Source: Diplonema papillatum
Taxonomy: Eukaryota; Euglenozoa; Diplonemea; Diplonemida; Diplonemidae
DNA length: 64,000 nt
Direction: 5' to 3'
Assembly (NCBI GenBank): GCA_030068145.1
Contig: JAPJBO010000039.1
Span: 124,001 to 188,000 of the forward strand
In this document: piece after piece, positions 10,830-23,050 of the stretch
How positions within the stretch are numbered: the stretch's first letter is position 1
Layout: each line of letters starts with the position of its first letter
The notes under the pieces: generated by a model
What the model was told of the DNA's origin: nothing
Database searches by the model: none
The model's input: only the letters and a program-made list of their open reading frames with translations
Program-made: the position numbers and the translations under genes

Positions 10830-12050
10830 TAGTTTTTTTTGTTCTTTTTGGATGGTGTTTGGGGTTAACAGTGGGTATATGAAGCTACTTCTCTGGGTCC
10901 GCCGTCAGCTTAACCTATGTTTTGTGACGGTAGTGCCACACACGCAAACAGAAGTTTTTGCCTCATGGTTTTGCTTCCTGCGTGCTGCCATGCGAAGCGG
11001 CCACGACGCGGCGTTCAGCGCGCTGCAACGTTGCGCAACTGCTTGGTGATGCACTTTACCAGGAGGCTGATTGGCGAACGAGAAGTACTCCTGGTCGTGT
11101 CGGATTGTGAATTGTGAGGCCCCGGTCGCACTCAAGTGACACATCCCTCGAGTTTGAAGCTACTATACACAGTAATATGCTTTCAATCGGTCACTTGTCA
11201 TCATACCAATCCCCATTCGGATGCACGTTGCAGGGTATCTAATTGTGAGGTTGGGCCGAAGCTAGTCGAAGCCCGGTGGTCACGCATTCCTGTAGACGGG
11301 GGTTCCGCATAAACGCGCTACCGTGATTCATTCGTGATCCATTCAGTCATTGCATCAGGACAGGGACTTCCCTGGATCGGGTTTCGTGGTTTCTTGTGTC
11401 TCCGGGGATATTCGCGGAGTCAGTTGCCTGTGACGGCGTTTCTACTGATAGTGCGTTGCTCAGGGTAGTCGAAGGCCTGACAGTCACACTAATGCAGCAA
11501 ACTTTTTACTACTGATTGGTCACAGTCTTAGTTTGCTTAGAGCAGTTGCTCATCTGCCGTGATGCTCTTCAAACTGCTGTACGGAGAGGTGGCGGCGCTG
11601 ATAGGGCGGTTGATTGCGGGAACTGAGGCGACCAAAGGATAGTTCGGTCATGCTTTCATCACCGAAAGCTGCAACGACGGCCGTCAGGCATGAACGAACC
11701 CGCCCGCCGAGTCTCACGCCGTTGCAATGTCCACCAGCTAAACAGCGAAGGGAGTGGTGGGTGCACTTTGCGTTTATTCTTCAATCGATCGCCGAGGGGA
11801 CTGCTGAAAACGAGCGGCCCGCGCTCGCCTGCGGAAGCAGGAGAAAACGTAGCCGGGTGGGCGGGGACTGGGTGTGTAAGAATGGCTCTTCCTTTCCGGG
11901 GGGGCGAACTCTTCGCGCTCGCATTGGGCCGTTTGGCTTGGCGGCACGCTTGCAACCGTTTTGCCTTCCCTCGGATTCGAATCCGTGCAGTGCAAAGCGA
12001 GCGACGTGCTGACCCTACTTTCAACCCCTCGCTACCTGCCAAGTTCGAGG
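10830..12050. other. Intergenic region, no gene supported
   Basis: No frame with a recognisable domain. Positions 11440-11500 are an inverted match to 1552-1612. The 11650-12000 part has several overlapping open frames on both strands with no family signal. Confidence 0.5.
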
Positions 12051-12059
12051 GTGCTTTGG

Positions 12060-12520
12060 GCCCAGGCGGCTGCTGTTTCATGCGGCCGTCCATCACTATC
12101 GACTGCGAGCAGTGCAGGGGCTAGGTCTGCAGGAGCTTCTGACTCGAACACACAGCGGAAGAAAAAGGTTGCAACGCAGCTTGCCACGGGTCGAGATTTC
12201 CAGGCGCCGCAGACTTCAGCACCTGGGCAACGGGGACGGATACCACGCGCAACTGTTGCGAAGCTGGCTTGTCTCCGCCTCTGCCGGAGTTGCGCGGCGG
12301 GCTGCGGCGCTGAATCACGGACCCGTCAGCCGGAGGGTGGACGTGCTGCGGCGGAGCGGGCGTTAGAGGCGGCGCCGCTGGCGTGCTGGGCGGGCCGGCG
12401 GCGAGCGCCGCGGGGCCTTCAAAAAAACGGCGCGCGGCGGATGCCGTTGCGGCTGGCCGTCCGCTCCGAGAACGAGGCCGCGTACGGCACCTTGCCCCGG
12501 GGTTGCTCCCGCGGTTGCTC
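12060..12520 (-). pseudogene. Decayed C-terminal copy (2) of the coiled-coil gene
   Basis: On the minus strand the words SQQLRVVSVPVAQVLKSAAP and the YAASFSERTAS-like region of the neighbouring coiled-coil gene recur in order, with shifts between them. This is the third and most decayed unit of a roughly 480-bp direct repeat whose first unit is the C-terminal part of the gene at 13017-14393. Confidence 0.75.
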
Positions 12521-12559
12521 GCCGAGGCCAGTTCTCAGACTGTGCTTAGGCCGCGATCC

Positions 12560-12990
12560 TTCAACGTTTGGCTACCGATATTCTCGGCCACGAGCGGTGC
12601 GCGGGCGGCTGTTGCTTCATGCGGATCCATCAGTATCGACTGCAACGCAGCCTGCCACGAGTCGAGATTTCCAGGCGCCCCAGACTTCAGCACCTGGGCA
12701 ACAGGGACAGATACCACGCGCAACTGCTGAGAAGCTGGCTTGTCTCTGCCTGTGTTGCGCGGCGGGCTTGAGCGCTGAATCGGTTCACAAGCGACGACGG
12801 ACCCATCAGCCGGAGGGTGGACATGCTGCGGAGGAGCGGGCGTTAGAGGCGGCGAGCGCCGCGGGGTCCCCGTCGCGCGGCGGATGCCGTTGCGGCTGGC
12901 CGTCCGCTACGAGAACGAGGCCGCGTACGGCACCTTGCCCCGGGGGGCTCCCGCGGTTCCACGCCGACAGCTGCTTCGACGACGCAGTTC
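12560..12990 (-). pseudogene. Decayed C-terminal copy (1) of the coiled-coil gene
   Basis: Second unit of the roughly 480-bp direct repeat. It carries LRVVSVPVAQVLKSGAPGNL and WQAALQSILMD, the AANEPIQR-like stretch and the NGIRR region of the gene just upstream on the minus strand. It lacks the coiled-coil half of the gene. Confidence 0.8.
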
Positions 12991-13016
12991 TCAGACTGTA
13001 CTTAGACTGAGCTCCT

Positions 13017-14393
13017 TCAACGCTTCGCTACCGAGATTCTCTCAGCATGCGGCCACGGGCGGTGCGCGGGCGGCTGTTGCTTCATGCGGACGTCCATCAG
13101 TATCGACTGCAACGCAGCCTGCCACGAGTCGAGATTTCCAGGCGCCGCAGACTTCAGCACCTGGGCAACGGGGACGGATACCACGCGCAACTGCTGAGAA
13201 GCTGGCTTGTTTCTGCCTGTGTTGCGCGGCGGGCTGGAGCGCTGAATCGGTTCACAAGCGACGACGGACCCATCAGCCGGAGGGCGGACATGCTGCGGAG
13301 GAGCGGGCGTTAGAGGCGGCGCCGCCGGCGCGCTGCGCGGGCGAGCCGGAGGCGACCGCCGCGGGGCCCCCGGGGCGCGGCGGATGCCGTTGCGGCTGGC
13401 CGTCCGCTCCGAGAACGAGGCCGCGTACGGCACCTTGCCCCGGGGGCTCCCGCGGTTGCGCGCCGACGGCTGCTTCGACGCCGCCGCCGCCGGCCCGTCC
13501 GCGGACGGGGCGAGGCCTTTGCGCTTCGCGCTGAGGCTCGCCTCCGCCGACATCAGCTGCGCGCGAGCGATGGCCTGCACCTCGCGGTCTGCCTGGAGGA
13601 GAAGGGAACTGTAGTCGAGGCTGTCCAAATTGTCGTGCATGCCCGGGGCGTGCCTCCCGGCGCACTGCATCGGACCCACGCAAAATTCGCGCTTCGCTGG
13701 GGACTTCGCCCGCTGGCCCGGCTCCGAAGAAGTCGGGCGGTCGGAACACGCTGCGTCGTCGCTGTTGGATTCGGACTGGTCGGCATCCAGACCCTCGTGC
13801 CCGCCGGCATCGGATTCGTGCCCGGAAACGTCTCGGGGGGTGGCGGGCGGCGGGTGGCGCGGGGGGGTCGGTGCGCTGTGGGCGCCGCGCTGGAGCTGGG
13901 CGATGAGCCTGTTTTGCCGCCAAACGCGGCAGTTCGCCTGCTGCGCCTCGGACTGCGCCGAGGCGACCTGGCGGCACAGGTGGTCGAGCGCCTGCGTCGT
14001 GAAGCGCTGCCGGATGGTTCGGGTGCGGCCGGCGCCTTGCTCGTACCGCTTGCGCTGCAGGGCGAACGCTTTGTCCGCGGCGATTCGGATCTGCTCGGAG
14101 TACTTCGTCGACAGGGCGTTGAGCTTCGCGTTGTGGGCGGAGTCGCGGTCTTTCGCTTCCTGCCGGAGGCCGTCAATGACTTTGTCCTTCGCGGCCAGCT
14201 CCAGGCGCAGGCCGTCGTTCGCGCTGCGCAGCTCCTCGGCGCACAGGATCCCCTGCAGCATCTGCACCTGCCCCACCAGCGCGTTGAAGCTCTGCACGTT
14301 CGGCGGCGCGCACCGCTGCTCTGCTGGCCCCTCCCGCGCTGCAATCGGGTGCGCGGTGTCCGGCGCCTTCCCTGCTGGCCACCCTCCTGGCAC
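13017..14393 (-). CDS. Coiled-coil protein with basic, Pro-rich C-terminal half
   Basis: The open frame gives 458 residues from a GTG at 14393. No ATG precedes the coiled coil in this frame, so the true start is probably in an upstream exon; a CCCGCACAG acceptor-like site lies at about 14418. Residues 35-170 are strongly helical with a heptad pattern (LVGQVQMLQGIL, LRLELAAKDKVIDGLRQEAK). Then come a Ser/Asp-rich linker, an Arg/Pro/Ala-rich region of about 120 residues and a final amphipathic segment (LDSWQAALQSILMD). No enzyme motif is seen. It could be a structural or scaffold protein, and I do not recognise the family. The C-terminal part is repeated twice downstream in decayed form. Confidence 0.6.
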   Translation of the reverse strand: MPGGWPAGKAPDTAHPIAAREGPAEQRCAPPNVQSFNALVGQVQMLQGILCAEELRSANDGLRLELAAKDKVIDGLRQEAKDRDSAHNAKLNALSTKYSEQIRIAADKAFALQRKRYEQGAGRTRTIRQRFTTQALDHLCRQVASAQSEAQQANCRVWRQNRLIAQLQRGAHSAPTPPRHPPPATPRDVSGHESDAGGHEGLDADQSESNSDDAACSDRPTSSEPGQRAKSPAKREFCVGPMQCAGRHAPGMHDNLDSLDYSSLLLQADREVQAIARAQLMSAEASLSAKRKGLAPSADGPAAAASKQPSARNRGSPRGKVPYAASFSERTASRNGIRRAPGAPRRSPPARPRSAPAAPPLTPAPPQHVRPPADGSVVACEPIQRSSPPRNTGRNKPASQQLRVVSVPVAQVLKSAAPGNLDSWQAALQSILMDVRMKQQPPAHRPWPHAERISVAKR

Positions 14394-14505
14394 AGACAGC
14401 GGAAGGCTTGTGCATGCTGTGCGGGGGGTGGGAATGGTTGAGTTGCAGCCCTTGACAAAAAATTAGTATGGCGCTTTCTTCGCACTAGCGGAACTCACCT
14501 GCTTT

Positions 14506-14615
14506 GGTAAGTTTCATGTGGTACGCTGCCAACTCCTTATTTTTAGCACCAACAATGGTAAGTTTCATGTGGTACGCTGCCAACTACTTATTTTTAGTAC
14601 CAACAATGCATTGTT
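14506..14615. repeat. 51-bp tandem pair related to a repeat at 61.9 kb
   Basis: Two units start GGTAAGTTTCATGTGGTACG at 14506 and 14557, each ending near ACCAACAAT. A further relative at about 61935-61995 carries the same ACCAACAATG and ATGCATTGTTAACACA words, so the motif belongs to an interspersed family. Confidence 0.75.
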
Positions 14616-14620
14616 AACAC

Positions 14621-14729
<109 letters not shown>

Positions 14730-14752
<23 letters not shown>

Positions 14753-16742
14753 CACGTGACCGCGGGAGCGGAAGTTGCGCCGGGAACCGAGGCAACGAGG
14801 TCCCCCGCGTGTACGGGTCCGCCAGCTGTCCGCCGGACGGCACCCAGTCAGGGCGCAGGACAATCCCTCTGCGCCCGGCAACACGAAGAGACCGGGACAA
14901 AACGCGATTCGCGGCGTACGAGGAAGAACTCCCCTTCGCCACGGCGCCCACAACCGCCGCGTTGTCGATGCGGCACCGCTGCGCCCCCGGCGCCCAGCAC
15001 AGCCGAACCACACCTTCCGCGAACGCCAACATCTCCTTCAAGTTGATGTGGGCGTCCGCGTCCGGTCCCGCGAACACGCCCTGCCGCCCGTCCACGAACC
15101 GGCCTTCCGCCTCCAGCAGCGCCGCCCACGCCCGCGAGCTGGCGTCCGTCCACAGGACGCTCCCTGTGTCCTCAGGGACGCCGCCCACGACCCACGGGTT
15201 CTCCCGGACGATCTTCCGGAGCGCGCCCAGCTCCCGTCTCGCCGACGGAGGAACGTCGACGACCTCGTCCCACACCGGCGCTGCGGCACCCACCATGCGA
15301 CCGCCGAGCCTCCCCGCGAACGACAGCAACGCCGCGAAATGGCAGCGGGGCACCGCCAGGATGTCCGTCGCCCAGACGGCGCCCCCGAAGACTTCGGCGA
15401 ACTGACGGGCCGTCGCTCTGCCGGAAAGCACCGCCGTCATTCCGCTGCCGTCGACCCACCGCTCCGCCCACGACGGGTCGAGCCTGTGCCGCTGCGTCTC
15501 GGCAGCCAGGTCGAACTCGACCCCCACGCACACGAACCGCGAACAAACTTCCCACAATGCGCCGCCGCCTTCCGCCCGCACTTCGACCCGCGCCGCCTGC
15601 GTCCTCTCGCGAAACACGGCGACGTTCTGATGCGCCTCATCCCACGTCCCGCCCAAGACAAGGAAGTTGTCCCCCCAGGCCAAGCCCAAGTCCCGCACCA
15701 GCACGTTCGACGCGCGCTGCGCAATGCACGGCGCCCAAGACCACCCCATGCACAGCACGTTCAACAGCATGTCGCACCCCTTCATACCAATCCCGAAATA
15801 TCGCGAAATGCTCGCGTCTATGGGGAACTGGTAGAAGTACGACACGCCGTCGCACTGCATGGCGAACCGGTGCCTCTTGACTTCGGCGATGAAGTCGCGC
15901 AGCCGGGGCAGGTCCATGCTGGGCGGCCGGCGCATCGCGTCGTTCAGCGGCCGGGCATCCAGAACGAGACGTGCCGTTCGTCCGTCCTTCTTCGGCGTCG
16001 TGAAGGCCTTCATGGCGAATGCCGGCCGCGAACGTGCGTCGCTCGCCACCCCGCACGACCGCAGAGTCGCCCGGTGTCGCTCCATCCCGCGCGACGGCAC
16101 CCGGCACCCGCCTGCGGCGTCCCCAGACACGAAAGCCTCCGCAAACGCTACCGGATCCATCAACATCGGCAGCACCTCGCGGAATCGACCGACACCGTCC
16201 ATCGCCGCCAACGCCTCCAGGTCGATGCGGTTCGACGTTACCCTCGCCAGAGGGAGCCCCGCGTCCGCCCGCCTACCCGGAGCCACTCGACACCCTGGAA
16301 GTGAGGGCGTCGACGAGTAGGTCGAGCTGGACACGTTGTCCGGGGCTTCGTCGTACACCGCCAGCCCGCCCGCGATGCCCTGCAGCCGCCTCTGCAGCCC
16401 TGCAAGGCGCGACGCATCCCGACCCACTCCGACTCCACGGCCACCGCGACCGGCCGGCTGCGGGCACCCAACGGCGAGTACCCACGTCGGCGAGAGCGAA
16501 CGGCGGTCGCACCCGTCCCCGCGACGCTTACCCCCGTCCACTCTCGGCCGCTTCACCCAGCGACCGAAGGCCTGCCGCTCGCCGCCCGGCTCGTCCGCCC
16601 GACTGCGGCCGTCCACCCGCACCACGCGCTCCACCGGACGGGTTGTGGGCCCTCCCGTCCATCTCCACCACGCGCGCGTCCATGTCACCGCCATTCCAAC
16701 CCTACCATTCGGAGTCCCGAGAGCAGTAAGGCGGTTAGTCAC
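14730..16742 (-). mobile_element. Reverse transcriptase-RNase H element, copy 1 (LTR-kin, DIRS/VIPER-like)
   Basis: One open frame of about 670 residues, very GC-rich. The first 200 residues are Arg/Gly-rich without a known domain. Residues 240-450 form a reverse transcriptase palm (FTTPKKDGRTARLVLDARPL, SYFYQFPID). Residues 540-650 form an RNase H (LWTDASSRAWAALL, HINLKEMLAFAEG, ADPYTRG). Style and order fit the DIRS/VIPER side of the LTR-retrotransposon kin. No capsid, protease, integrase or tyrosine recombinase gene is seen between the end repeats. It looks whole as a frame and is nearly identical to copy 2, so both are young. It is treated here as an element relic, and the family name is an inference. 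Confidence 0.75.
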
Positions 16743-16860
16743 GCCTTAGCAGTCCCAGGGCCTCTCCCCACCCACCTGTATGTGTTCTCGTGGTCACCGC
16801 TACCGCGTTGACCTTTCCCGAGAGAGAGAGAGAACACATAAAACAAGTCAAAGGGTGTGG
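16731..16860. repeat. End-repeat A (between the two retroelement copies)
   Basis: Starts at GTTAGTCACGCCTTAGCAGT, passes a short (GA)n and ends AAGTCAAAGGGTGTGG. It is the same unit as 16941-17055, 19040-19249 and 19331-19433, with different lengths of the GA run. Confidence 0.85.
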
Positions 16861-16940
16861 GCCTCCACCGTCAGGTGGGCCCCCACCGTCAGGTGGGCAG
16901 GCTAGTTTCGGGGTGGCTCCCTGGGAGGGACAGGGGCGGG
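16861..16940. repeat. End-repeat B
   Basis: About 80 bases holding a doubled word, CCACCGTCAGGTGGGC twice, then GGGGTGGCTCCCTGGGAGGG. It is flanked by A units on both sides and recurs at 19250-19330 in the same A-B-A setting. Confidence 0.85.
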
Positions 16941-17055
16941 GTTGTCACGCCTTAGCAGTCCCAGGGCCTCTCCCCTCCCACCTATATGTGTTCTCGCTGT
17001 CATCGCTACCGCGCTGACATTTCCGAGAACACATAAAACAAGTCAAAGGGTGTGG
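16941..17055. repeat. End-repeat A, short GA form
   Basis: Same unit as 16731-16860, but the GA run is reduced to one or two units (TTTCCGAGAACACATA). It borders copy 2 of the retroelement. Confidence 0.85.
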
Positions 17056-17059
17056 CACG

Positions 17060-19039
17060 TCACCGCGAAGCGGAAAGCGGCGCCGGGAACCGAGGCAACG
17101 AGGCTCCCCGCGTGTACGGGTCCGCCTGCTGTTCGCCGGACGGCACCCAGCCAGGACACAGGACGATCCTTCTGCGCTCGGCAACACGAAGAGACCGGGA
17201 CAAAACGCGATTCGCGGCGTACGAGGAAGAACTCCCCTTCGCCACGGCGCCGACAACCGCCGCGTTGTCGATGCGGCACCGCTGCGCCCCCGGCGCCCAG
17301 CACAGCCGAACCACACCTTCCGCGAACGCCAACATCTCCTTCAAGTTGATGTGGGCGTCCGCGTCCGGTCCCGCGAACACGCCCTGCCGCCCATCCACGA
17401 ACCGGCCTTCCGCCTCCAGCAGCGCCGCCCACGCCCGCGAGCTGGCGTCCGTCCACAGGACGCTCCCTGTGTCCTCAGGAACGCCGCCCACGACCCACGG
17501 GTTCTCCCGGACGATCTTCCGGAGCGCGCCCAGCTCCCGTCTTGCCGACGGAGGAACGTCGACGACCTCGTCCCACACCGGCGCTGCGGCGTCCACCATG
17601 CGCCCGCCGAGCCTTCCCGCGAACGACAGCAACGCCGCGAAGTGGCAGCGGGGCACTGCCAGGATGTCCGTCGCCCAGACGGCGCCCCCGAAAACTTCGG
17701 CGAACTGTCGGGCCGTCGCTCTGCCGGAAAGCACCGCCGTCATCCCGCTGCCGTCGACCCACCGCTCCGCCCACGCCGGGTCGAGCCTGTGCCGCTGCGT
17801 CTCGGCAGCCAGGTCGAACTCCACACCCACACACACGAACCGCGAGCGAACCTGCCACAGCGCGTCGTCGCCTTCCGCCCGCACTTCGACCCGCGCCGCC
17901 TGCGCCCGCTTCCGAAAAACGGCCACGTTCCGCTCTGCCTCGTCCAGCGTCCCACCCAAGACAAGGAAGTTGTCCACCCAGGCGAGGCCCAGGTCCCGGA
18001 CCAGCACGTTCGACGCGCGCTGCGCAATGCACGGCGCCCAAGACCACCCCATGCACAGCACGTTCAACAGCATGTCGCACCCCTTCATACCAATCCCGAA
18101 ATATCGCGAAATGCTCGCGTCTACTGGGAACTGGTAGAAGTACGACACGCCGTCGCACTGCATGGCGAACCGGTGCCTCTCGACCTCGGCGATGAAGTCG
18201 CGCAGCCGGGGCAGGTCCATGCTGGGCGGCCGGCGCATCGCGTCGTTCAGCGGCCGGGCATCCAGAACGAGACGTGCCGTTCGTCCGTCCTTCTTCGGCG
18301 TCGTGAAGGCCTTCATGGCGAATGCCGGCCGCGAACGTGCGTCGCTCGCCACCCCGCACGACCGCAGAGTCGCCCGGTGTCGCTCCATCCCGCGCGACGG
18401 CACCCGGCACCCGCCTGCGGCGTCCCCAGACACGAAAGCCTCCGCAAACGCTACCGGATCCATCAACATCGGCAGCACCTCGCGGAATCGACCGACACCG
18501 TCCATCGCCGCCAACGCGCGCAGGTCGATGCGGTTCGACGTTACCCTCGCCAGAGGGAGCCCCGCGTCCGCCCGCCTACCCGGAGCCACTCGACACCCTG
18601 GAAGTGAGGGCGTCGACGAGTAGGTCGAGCTGGACACGTTGTCCGGGGCTTCGTCGTACACCGCCAGCCCGCCCGCGATGCCCTGCAGCCGCCTCTGCAG
18701 CCCTGCAAGACGCGACGCATCCCGACCCACTCCGCCTACACGGCCACCGCGACCGGCCGACTGCGGGCCCCCAACGGCAAGCACCCACGTCGGCGAGAGC
18801 GAACGGCGGCCGCACCCGTCCCCGCGGCGCTTTCCCCCGTCCACCCTCGGTCGCTTCCTCACCCAGCGACCAAAGGCCTGCCGCTCGTCGTCCGGCTCGT
18901 CCGCCCGACTGCGGCCGTCCACCCGCACCACGCGCTCCACCGGACGGGTTGTGGGCCCTCCCGTCCATCTCCACCACGCGCGCGTCCATGTCACCGCCAT
19001 TCCAACCCTACCATTCGGAGTCCCGAGAGCAGTAAGGCG

Positions 19040-19048
<9 letters not shown>
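17060..19048 (-). mobile_element. Reverse transcriptase-RNase H element, copy 2 (LTR-kin, DIRS/VIPER-like)
   Basis: Second open frame of about 662 residues, nearly identical to copy 1 over the whole length, in the same orientation, head to tail. The same domain order is seen: Arg/Gly-rich N-terminal region, reverse transcriptase, RNase H. It is bounded by end-repeat A on each side. It looks whole. The very high similarity of the copies points to a recent tandem arrangement, by duplication, unequal exchange between repeats, or tandem insertion. Confidence 0.75.
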
Positions 19049-19249
<201 letters not shown>

Positions 19250-19433
19250 GCCTCCACCGTCAGGTGGGCCCCCACCGTCAGGTGGGCTAGGCTAGTTCCG
19301 GGGTGGCTCCCTGGGAGGGACAGGGACGGGGTTAGTCACGCCTTAGCAGTCCCAGGGCCTCTCCCCACCCACCTGTATGTGTTCTCGTGGTCACCGCTAC
19401 CGCGTTGACCTTTCCCGAGAGAGAGAGAGAGAG
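19250..19433. repeat. End-repeats B and A (second A-B-A block)
   Basis: B at 19250-19330 repeats the doubled CCACCGTCAGGTGGGC. It is followed by an A unit at 19331-19433 with about 8 GA units. After the GA run comes ACGAGTTAGAGTGCAGG, a flank also seen after a GA run at about 1634-1665. Confidence 0.8.
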
Positions 19434-19808
19434 ACGAGTTAGAGTGCAGGCCGGTCGCCCCACTACTATCCCGTACTACTACGGCGGGCGCAAGTCGTTG
19501 CGCCGTGGGCGCGGAGCGAGCCGTGGCCCTGTCAAAGATGATTGTTGCACCGATGGTGGCGCAGCCGGGGGCGTTCTGACTGGCGGACGAGACCGCCTGG
19601 CAGGCGTGTGTTGACACGTTGTTTCGCGGGCTCTCCTCCTTTTGGCAATAGCCCGCCCTATGACGGCGGCTAGCATCATGACAGAGAATCTCAACTCCCA
19701 CTGAACAAAGGGTACGTAAAAAGATAGATGCTAAAAAGAAGGTGTGGATATATTCTTCGCTTTTTCTCACGAACGGGGGGGGGGGGGGGGGTCTCGGTCC
19801 TGCTTTCA

Positions 19809-22156
19809 CGGTGCACTAGTAAAAGTGAAAAAGGTGTTTTGACTAGTCATTTTACTAGTGAAAAAGCATGACTAGTGCACTAGTAAAAATGACTAGTGCA
19901 CTAGTAAAAACACTAGTAAAAATGACTAGTGCACTAGTCAAAATGACTAGTGTCCTAGTAGAAATCCACCTGTTCCGAACCGAAATCTGGGCTGGTTTGT
20001 AAACTTCAGAGGGTCCCACCGCAAAACTGTACCCTACCGTTGCGCTTGCTACCGTGTTCGGAATAATGTTGGACGGGGAAAAAGTCGAAACACTTTTCCA
20101 ACCCCCAAAACTTGGGCCAAAAGTCCAAAAAGGTTCCGGTCCAAGTGAGGACTTACGGAGCAAGCCGGCATGCCGCGGAAGGACTCGACCTCGGTGAGCT
20201 CGCAGTGAAGCGAGCGTCGCTGAGTGAAGGCGACGTCCTGGCCGCCGAGTGGCGGACACGCGCGTTTTTGACGCGGTGGATGCCGACGACAGCGGGCTGC
20301 TGACGTTCAAGGAGTTGATCAAGTATAGCCGGTCCCGGACGTCGTGTTCCGGCACGTGGTCGGCGACGGGGGCAATCTCATGAGTCGCCCCCGTCATGTG
20401 CTTGTCTAAGCGACCCAGGCTATGCCCATAGTCATGATCGTGCACCACGGGTTTTAAGGACAAACAGAAACTAAAGGTAACCTGAACCAATTTGGACGCG
20501 TTTCGGCCCGGAATTCGGGAAGCTTTGAAATGTTCGTACATTCTGCCGGTCCCATCATTTGTGTAACGGAAACACGAAACGAGTGCAAAAGCTACTTGGG
20601 TCAGACTTCAAAATACCGCCAAAAAGTGAAAAGCCCAGGGAAAAGTCCAAAACTTTCAGAACCTCCAAAAAGTCCAAAAAGAAATTCCGGTCCAATGATT
20701 TTCCGAACGCAGTTCCCAACGCGATTCCTTACTGTGCGATAGACGAAAGCTTGGGGTCAGTTGTCTGCCACGAGCGTCATTCAACAAAGCCAGTTCTGCA
20801 GGAATAAGTCACGATTACTCGTCGGTTTGTGTTTTGCGGAGAACTGTGGTCGCTTTTTTGGTGGGCCACCCACCCCCACTCTTCCCCCACAGGAATCGGG
20901 CTGAGTATTGAGTTCTGTAAAGTGCAAGTGCCATGAAGGCAGGCGAGCACCACGGCTGAGTACGGGGAGTTTCTGGGAATTTGTTGCCTACTAGGAGTGT
21001 TATACAGCTTGCCTGCCTCATGCTCTTCCGCACTTACTACTAGTAGCTCCCAATGCCCGATAGACAGTGCGTTGTGAGTTCAAGCTACTCCGAGGCGGTG
21101 ATTTCTATCGTCGTATGTGAACAACCGAAGATGCGAAAGAAGCTGTTTCCACAAAAAGTACACCGGCTACGCGATTCACCGTGCCGTAAACCCGACGAGT
21201 AGAAACCAGAACCTGCTGGTGTCCCACCCGACGAAAGCTTTGAGCAATTGATCGGTGGGCTCAATGGTCGTCTTCACGTCCCGAAAAGACAAAGAAACGT
21301 GACTTCCAGGCATTCGAAATGACCGGACAAAGCACCACGACGTGTTGACTGGCACACAACGCGCGCGCCACAGGCTACAAGAATGGTTTTCCGCGGCGGC
21401 GTGAAAGAGGAAGTCTCCAAGCACTCCATGAGAGAGTGCCTCCAACACTTGAAAGCGGAGCACATAGCAGTGAGCAACTATTTGTGGAATGTGCACAACA
21501 CAAAGCCTTGCCTGCAAACAGTTCGCAGGCGGACAAAGCCAGCACCTGTTGCACATTCATGTTGGGAAGCTCGGCAAGAAGACCTGCCGACCATCTCTCA
21601 TATCTTCGTGGGTTTTAGGGAACCCACTACTGGTCGGGTGCGATGCCAAGGCGATAGGAGCGCCATGAGCGACAAGCCGAATCTACGGACCAGAGTTTGA
21701 ATGTGGTCGGAAGCCCGCATTATGTCCAGCGTCTGAGACCTGTCACGACATGTCTCTGACCTCACCGTAGGGATAGCACTGTCGTTTGCACTATGTTTGC
21801 TAAGCCATACAAGCTCAGGAACTTTCCAACCAAAAACCTCGAAACTCGGCCTGTCGCTCGCGAAAACTGGGGTTGCCCAGGTGGTTTGTGGTGTCTGGGC
21901 ACCGGTGGTCACGGTAGTACCGTGAAACCCCTCGAAAACTCTCGAAACACCCAGGATTTGGGTCCAGGTTAGGTGGATTTTGTCTAAATCACTAGTCATT
22001 TTTACTAGTGCATTAGTCATTTTTACTAGTGCACTAGTCGTTTTTACTAGTGCACTAGTCATTTTTACTAGTGGCACTAGTCATTTTACTAGTCAAAATT
22101 TTGACTAGTAAAACCACTAGTCAAAGTCAAAAAAGTCCTTGACTAGTGCACCGTGT
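19809..22156. mobile_element. DNA element with long inverted ends made of ACTAGT motifs
   Basis: The left end reads CACGGTGCACTAGT and the right end ACTAGTGCACCGTG. About 165 bases at each end (19809-19975 and 21985-22156) are inverted copies built from repeats such as CACTAGTAAAAATGACTAGT. The inverted match continues into AAATCCACCT and an AAATC/TGGG word. The 2.0-kb interior has no frame that I recognise; the longest are about 105-126 residues at 21.2-21.7 kb. It is therefore probably a non-autonomous element. The flanking triplet is TTT on both sides, which could be a 3-bp target duplication, but this is weak. Confidence 0.75.
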
Positions 22157-22159
22157 TTG

Positions 22160-23050
22160 GCTTCGTAGGTTCTCCCAACTCGTGGTTAGCACAAAGTAAG
22201 AGGTCTAGTCAACTATTCCCTGCAGGATTGGCATACTTTCAAGAGAATATTTCTTGGGTATGAAGAGCGCGTGATGTTTGCACCACCGAGGCAGGTTTGT
22301 GTTGGGTTCAACCGCGGATTTAGTTGACGGATTGTTTCAGGCGCAAACCCGTCGTGAGCGAAACCCCCGACCACGTGACGACCATATCCCCAGTCTTCTT
22401 TGATTGGGTAGGAAAAGAAACTTGTTTCTTTGAAGACTAATCATAATCCGAACGACAGGTATGTCGCTCCCAATCCGTCCAGAGAAACAAAGTAGCTTGC
22501 TTCCCCTCCCTCCCTTCCCACTTGCTTCATTTTTCTTGGGAGTTCCCGTGGCACCCCTTCATGTGGTCCGCAGCCGTCTTCTTTGTTTTGTGACGCGAAC
22601 GTCACGAGGTGCTGTCCGGAAGCACCACCAGGGGAGAAATCGTAATAATAAGGATTGAGCTTGAGTTCTAATGGGGTATTCGTGTCTGCGTGGGCGGGGT
22701 CCAGCGGTCGTGACGGGGGTCTTTTTTAGTACTCACAATCTTGCGGGTTGCCCTTCAATGTATTGTGCAGGCTAAAAAGACGTAGGCAGCGTGCTTTGGT
22801 AGTTGATCAGGATGCCTTACTTGAATATACACAGGGTAAATACAAGTGGGAAAAACGATCAACCGGCGTGCACAAACAAAACGAAGCGCCTGTCTTTTTT
22901 GGACCCGTTCGTCGGAGGAACGGTTCCCGTGTTTTGCATTAGCATTTGCCCGAAACGTTGACGCGTTTTGCAGAAATCCCATATGATGCCAGATATGCCG
23001 GCATCCTATCATGTTTCGGGTTTCGGAAGTGGGTGGCTGGCGCTGCGAGG
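22160..23050. other. Intergenic region with interspersed-repeat pieces
   Basis: No gene supported. Positions 22408-22460 are an inverted match to 27238-27290. Positions 22740-22910 are an inverted copy of a repeat also at 58970-59130 and 62160-62340 (words GGGTTGCCCTTCAAT and CGATCAACCGGC). Confidence 0.6.

Noticed and set aside
11961-13534. Plus-strand frames of 349 and 216 codons
   Set aside because: Antisense to the coiled-coil gene and its repeat copies. The composition is that of a shadow frame.
14775-18607. Long plus-strand open frames (up to about 509 codons) opposite the retroelements
   Set aside because: They are antisense shadows of the GC-rich reverse transcriptase frames: Arg/Pro/His-rich and without domains.
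19809-22156. LTR retrotransposon interpretation of the ACTAGT-ended element
   Set aside because: The ends are inverted, not direct, and no reverse transcriptase is inside.
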